A stretch of DNA of 64,000 bases from Streptomyces antnestii (GTDB lineage: Bacteria > Actinomycetota > Actinomycetes > Streptomycetales > Streptomycetaceae), in assembly GCF_004005495.1 (NCBI RefSeq), contig NZ_RZYA01000010.1, positions 1-64,000 on the forward strand. Reading direction: 5' to 3'. The notes beneath the pieces are model-generated. The model had not been told where the DNA came from. It made no database searches and saw only the letters and a program-made list of their open reading frames with translations. The translations under genes were made by a program, and so were the position numbers. Positions 63,677-64,000 of the stretch are shown here, piece after piece (the first letter of the stretch is position 1; every line of letters starts with the position of its first letter).

Positions 63677-64000
63677 CGGGGCCCTTCCAGGTCCAGGGCG
63701 GATTCGAGCCGCCGGGCGCTGTCGACGAGCGCCTCGGTGTACGGCTGCCGGGGCGCGCGCACCAGGTCGCGCACGGTGCCGTCCTCGACCGCGCGCCCGT
63801 CCTTCATCACGAGGACGCGGTCGGTGACGCGGGAGACGACGGCCAGGTCGTGGCTGACGAAGAGGACGGCCATGCCGCGCTCCCCGACGAGGGTGTCGAG
63901 CAGGACGAGCATCTCGGACTGCACGGTGACGTCGAGCGCGGTGGTCGGCTCGTCGGCGATGAGCAGGTCGGGCTCGCAGGCGAGGGCCATGGCGAGGGCG
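63673..64000 (-). CDS. ABC importer ATPase, DppD/OppD-like (cut by window edge)
   Basis: Only the C-terminal 108 residues are present. The Walker B LLIADEPTTALDVTVQ and H-loop LFVSHDLAVVSR are seen, and the signature and P-loop lie beyond 64000. An internal ATG near 63990 is not the true start. The stop overlaps the next ATPase gene. The chain appears to end at about residue SALDLEGPR, without the cysteine-rich extension. Confidence 0.85.

Overview
This is a high-GC actinomycete chromosome segment, almost certainly Streptomyces. GTG starts, GC-rich third positions, ATGA/GTGA gene overlaps, a BldB-type protein, an EccB/C/D/E secretion locus and the familiar Streptomyces intergenic palindrome all point that way. 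As I remember it, the gene order matches the conserved core of S. coelicolor from RNase J/dapA through pnp-rpsO, the ESX locus with bldB, and on to ribF-truB-rbfA-infB-nusA-rimP-proS. That synteny is recalled, not searched.

Layout. Positions 1-250 look like the leader of an rRNA operon running left out of the window. From 339 to 10673 lie housekeeping genes: rnj, dapA, thyX, two small membrane-protein genes, an operon of pnp, an M16 peptidase, dapB and a small membrane protein, and rpsO. From 10864 to 39426 is a complete actinobacterial type VII (ESX) secretion locus. It holds the core machine (eccD, eccC, eccB, eccE), two mycosins, an EsxA/EsxB pair, an EspI-like MinD-type ATPase, several WXG-containing candidate substrates and small partners, and the developmental gene bldB. 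Two low-GC genes (about 52-53% in sampled stretches) interrupt it: a PQQ-type propeller protein at 20786-22255 and a membrane protein at 27678-28394.

From 39785 to 45730 is an overlapping five-gene oligopeptide-type ABC importer operon whose binding protein seems membrane-anchored rather than a lipoprotein. Then come a carboxymuconolactone decarboxylase/AhpD-type gene, ribF, and a large protein joining a catalytically broken trypsin-like domain to a P-loop NTPase. From 51270 to 58224 is the translation/RNA cluster truB, rbfA, DUF503, infB, ylxR, nusA, rimP. A lipoprotein gene and a DUF4439 ferritin-like gene follow, then an aminoglycoside-phosphotransferase-fold protein lacking its catalytic aspartates, proS, a GNAT acetyltransferase and two ABC ATPase genes, the last cut by the window edge.

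The strongest leads are the candidate ESX substrate modules (16933-20009 and 28468-30721), the pseudo-trypsin/NTPase protein, the pseudokinase, the low-GC insertion with a possible gene remnant beside bldB, and a long hairpin directly before the RNase J ribosome-binding site. Transcript ends were judged from inverted repeats by eye, and no database search was possible.
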